NCBI GenBank assembly: GCA_003517675.1
Contig: DPAC01000082.1
Location: 1-8,355, forward strand
Direction: 5' to 3'
Origin: Porphyromonadaceae bacterium
GTDB taxonomy: Bacteria; Bacteroidota; Bacteroidia; Bacteroidales; Dysgonomonadaceae
Length of the DNA stretch: 8,355 nucleotides
The position numbers were made by a program, and so were the translations under genes. Shown here one piece after another: positions 5,799 through 8,355 of the stretch (position 1 is its first letter; each line of letters opens with the position of its first letter). Under the pieces are notes generated by a model. It was not told where the DNA came from. It did not search any database and saw nothing but the letters and a program-made list of their open reading frames with translations.

Positions 5799-6626
5799 CT
5801 ATTGTTTGGGTACAAATACCCAGAAATAGGCTGTCCCCCATTCTCCGGTTCCTGCCGGGGCATAGGCAAGAACCAAACGATCATCGGTCAAATGGAGAAT
5901 ATCATAGGTATTCACCGGTGCTTTCCCCTCATCGGGTGAGATGCCGCATAAAACGGTAACACCGACGGTTTTGAACTGACCTATGGCCCATGGAACACCT
6001 CCCGAAGTGACTTTCTTCTTGGCCATGTCAAAGGAGAATGAACCGACAGCGGTTGTACCGTCATTGCGTTTTTTCGTCAATGAGGCGCCACTGATGGAGA
6101 ATACCATGCTGGAATTGGGTCCTTCACCTGGAGCTTGTTCTTCTACTCCATTCTGATCCAGCACCCACCATGACGGTTCAAAATTGGCGAGGTATCCGCC
6201 ATTGCCCCAGCATCTGGAAGCAGCCCATACCCATTCCTTCTCTCCATCTCCACAGAGATAACCCCATTCTTCAGGTACCGGGAATGAGAGTTCCTCTATG
6301 TTCACAGTCAATGTTTTGGTGATGAAAGATCCATCAGGATTTAATCCCGTGAAGATGATATCATTATCTCCGGTGATTACCAGCAGCACGGTATCAGTCA
6401 TTTTCGGGGAAACACCCACACCGTAATTCCAGCTTGACAAGACCGGACTGTGGTTCTCCATGACAATCTTATTTGATCTTTTTCCATTTACCATCACAGG
6501 AGTCACAGAAATATCCAGTTGATCCGCTGTAATGGGGTCACCCATCGGTAACCTGTTCTCTATTGGTTCACATGCTGTAATAAATACCATGCACAGCATT
6601 GAAATATATAAAATGCATTTACTCAT
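5799..6626 (-). CDS. Unclassified lipoprotein, candidate surface glycan-binding protein
   Basis: A 275-aa lipoprotein with signal peptide 1-18 and lipobox ITAC (Cys19), followed by EPIENRLP, a typical exported linker. Residues about 34-112 (from ITADQLDISVTPVMVNGK to LTVNIEEL) look like a PKD- or Ig-like beta-sandwich of the kind found in Bacteroidota SusD-linked lipoproteins. Residues about 118-273 form a separate beta-rich domain with many aromatics (WGYLCG, EWVWAASRCWGNGGYL, PSWWVLD, and GEWGTAYFWVFVP at the C-terminus). This pattern could be a lipocalin-like or carbohydrate-binding fold. No catalytic motif is apparent. It starts 41 nt after the susD stop and ends before the hairpin at 5730-5766. 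That is the SusE/F or SGBP position in a PUL, so outer-membrane surface glycan binding is the likely role. The family was not recognised with certainty. Confidence 0.6.
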   Translation of the reverse strand: MSKCILYISMLCMVFITACEPIENRLPMGDPITADQLDISVTPVMVNGKRSNKIVMENHSPVLSSWNYGVGVSPKMTDTVLLVITGDNDIIFTGLNPDGSFITKTLTVNIEELSFPVPEEWGYLCGDGEKEWVWAASRCWGNGGYLANFEPSWWVLDQNGVEEQAPGEGPNSSMVFSISGASLTKKRNDGTTAVGSFSFDMAKKKVTSGGVPWAIGQFKTVGVTVLCGISPDEGKAPVNTYDILHLTDDRLVLAYAPAGTGEWGTAYFWVFVPKQ

Positions 6627-6667
6627 AATCTTGCGATATTAATTAATAGGTGAAACAATGTAAGGAA

Positions 6668-8355
6668 TTACCAACCCGTGAATTCAGCATCAGGGGTTCC
6701 CCATCCTTTGTTTTGCGTAAGGACTCCGTCTGAAAGTTGAATCTGTGATTGAGGAATAGGCCAGAATCCACCTGTGGCTTCGTAACGGGCTTTATAGCCT
6801 CCACCAAAAGCTTTCATCACTGCATCAACGCCACGATTCTTGATGGCTACACCCTCCTGTTTAGCTAATTGAGTGGCCGCATCTCCCCATCGCATCAGAT
6901 CGAAATAGCGCAGACCTTCAAAGGCCAGTTCCCAGCGGCGTTCTTTCTTGATTGCGTCGAGTGAATAGGAAACCGGTGGCAGGCCTACCCGCGCGCGTAC
7001 CCTGTTTAAACCGGTTGCATCCTGCGACAATTCAGAATGCATCAGCAAAACATCGGCAAATCTGATTAGCACCAAGTCTTGTGTGTGAGCCCTTTGATAA
7101 TCAACAATCGCCCCATCTGTGAGAATGGCGTATGAGATCGTAAAATTACCTTCATCATCATAAGCAGTGACTGGTACATATTTCTTTTGCCAAAAACCGG
7201 TTTCTTCCATCTGTTTATCTGCGCCCCATTCATAACTCTCCAACTCAGTTTCGACATTCAGTATAGAGGCGGTACGTCTCAAGTCAGTCGGTTCAGCCTG
7301 TCTCCATTCATTCCACATCTCAGAGTTCACAGGCCCGGCTCCCCAACCCTGACCAAACGGAAACGTGGATTCACCACCATTACCGGCGCGCAGCCCAAAA
7401 TGCAGGTTGTATTGATTGGAATATCCCAATGTAAATTGATCACCCCAATCTACGGAAGTACCAAATTTAACGGCAAACACAGTTTCCTTGTTTCCATCTC
7501 CAGCCCACTGCAGGCCTTTCCCTTTGGTGAACTCATAATGCTCAACGGTATACTGATTGGTGTAGGGCCACAGGTTCCTGAAGTCACCCACCAAGTCGTG
7601 GCCACTTTGGGAGATGCATTCTTCCAGCCAGCTGATCACATCAGCCTTGCTGACAGTGCTAGTGCTGCCTTCTTCACCCGCGAGAGGAAGGGAGTCGACC
7701 CCGTAGTAACCAGTATAGAAGAGGAAGACACGTGCCATCAGTGCCTGGGCAGCCCATTTGGTGGCGTGTCCTGCCTCTACTGATCCGTAGGGAGTATCGT
7801 ACATCATTTCGATTGCATTCTTCAGGTCGGAAGCAATCTGTGCGTAGGTTTCCGCAGCAGGAGACTTGGGGATGTTCTCAGCCTCGGTCTTCAACACCAG
7901 AGGCACTTCGCCGAAGGTCTGTGACAACTCAAAATAAAAAAGTGCCCGTAGGAAATAGGCTTCACCCTTGAACTGGTTTTTCTGGGCTTCACTCTCCCAT
8001 CCTTGACAATTGTCAAAGGTTTCCAGTGCCATATTCGCACGGAAGATACCCTTGTAACGAGCCTCCCAGTATGTACCAAAACGATTGGGCTTGGTGTTCA
8101 TCAGGTGATCGAAACCCTGCATATCTTTGTCGTTTTCTCCTCCACCTCCAAAACGATCATCAGAAGCAAGCTCCGCCATGTAAAAATGGGTATCTGCCGC
8201 ATTGGATATTGCCATGCTCAGGGTACTATAGATCCCTGTCAGTGATTTTTTTGCATCATCCAGCGAGGTGGGGAAATTACCCGTATTTTGTTTTGTGTAG
8301 TTTTCAGTATCGAGAAAGTCCTCACATCCGGAAAATGACACCGTTAAGACGACTG
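6668..8355 (-). CDS. susD: SusD/RagB-family glycan-binding lipoprotein (5' end beyond window)
   Basis: A SusD homologue, the outer-membrane lid partner of a SusC TonB-dependent transporter. The frame is open through the right edge. The visible N-terminus reads VVLTVSFSGCEDFLDTEN, so the lipobox (SFSGC) is inside the window while the start codon and most of the signal peptide are outside. Internal GTG 8341 is not the start. Counting from that codon, about 557 residues are present. They include TPR-like helices of the N-terminal half (GEAYFLRALFYFEL at 126-139), RFADVLLMHSEL (427-438), LNRVRARVGL (445-454), the family hallmark ERRWELAFEGLRYFDLMRWG (467-486) and the C-terminal FWPIPQSQI...QNKGW (526-547). 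Length and motifs are those of a complete protein. Only six residues separate LLMHSEL from LNRVRARVGL, shorter than in many relatives. The substrate cannot be read from the sequence; downstream GH31 suggests xyloglucan-type oligosaccharides. Confidence 0.93.
   Translation of the reverse strand, partial: VVLTVSFSGCEDFLDTENYTKQNTGNFPTSLDDAKKSLTGIYSTLSMAISNAADTHFYMAELASDDRFGGGGENDKDMQGFDHLMNTKPNRFGTYWEARYKGIFRANMALETFDNCQGWESEAQKNQFKGEAYFLRALFYFELSQTFGEVPLVLKTEAENIPKSPAAETYAQIASDLKNAIEMMYDTPYGSVEAGHATKWAAQALMARVFLFYTGYYGVDSLPLAGEEGSTSTVSKADVISWLEECISQSGHDLVGDFRNLWPYTNQYTVEHYEFTKGKGLQWAGDGNKETVFAVKFGTSVDWGDQFTLGYSNQYNLHFGLRAGNGGESTFPFGQGWGAGPVNSEMWNEWRQAEPTDLRRTASILNVETELESYEWGADKQMEETGFWQKKYVPVTAYDDEGNFTISYAILTDGAIVDYQRAHTQDLVLIRFADVLLMHSELSQDATGLNRVRARVGLPPVSYSLDAIKKERRWELAFEGLRYFDLMRWGDAATQLAKQEGVAIKNRGVDAVMKAFGGGYKARYEATGGFWPIPQSQIQLSDGVLTQNKGWGTPDAEFTGW

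Noticed and set aside
5739..5939. 66-codon plus-strand open frame
   Set aside because: It covers the hairpin and the antisense of the lipoprotein 3' end, and no coding signal supports it.
7187..7783. 198-codon plus-strand open frame
   Set aside because: It is antisense to susD, which is intact with hallmark motifs, and the product has no recognisable features.

Overview
The window looks like a piece of a Bacteroidota chromosome, probably from the order Bacteroidales. The evidence is a SusD-family outer-membrane lipoprotein, a second lipoprotein and a lipoprotein GH31 glycosidase in one co-directional cluster. Genes lack clear Shine-Dalgarno sequences, and the one promoter that can be read matches the Bacteroidota -33/-7 type. 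The genus cannot be fixed from this sequence; a Dysgonomonadaceae-like or Bacteroides-like organism is a guess.

Right part (about 2764-8355, all on the minus strand): the 3' portion of a polysaccharide utilization locus (PUL). Transcription enters from the right edge, where a SusC/TonB-dependent transporter would be expected outside the window. It passes through susD (5' end cut by the window), then an unclassified lipoprotein in the position of a surface glycan-binding protein, then a strong hairpin, and finally a 953-aa GH31 lipoprotein. The GH31 enzyme carries an inserted PA14 domain and resembles the xyloglucan alpha-xylosidase group (Cellvibrio Xyl31A, Bacteroides ovatus GH31). The likely logic is that the SusD protein and the second lipoprotein capture xylosylated oligosaccharide and the GH31 enzyme removes non-reducing-end alpha-xylose. 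A 41-codon reading frame of unknown nature lies between the hairpin and GH31 and ends 5 nt before the GH31 start.

Middle part (about 1764-2763): a small gene graveyard made of three 3'-terminal gene fragments. These are the C-terminus of an IS66-family transposase (+), the C-terminal AraC-type DNA-binding domain of a regulator (+), and the last ~80 codons of a Gfo/Idh/MocA oxidoreductase (-). The last two still converge with overlapping stop codons, so that junction is probably ancestral. Their 5' parts are missing on both sides. The locus seems to have lost an oxidoreductase and a regulator, which may once have belonged to the PUL.

Left part (about 27-1715): an intact IS4-superfamily, IS1634-like insertion sequence. 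It encodes a 535-aa DDE transposase with all catalytic residues and the YREK signature. Its promoter -7 box sits exactly inside a perfect 11-bp inverted repeat, and one half of that repeat recurs inverted at the other end of the element. No RNA genes, CRISPR arrays or integrons were seen.
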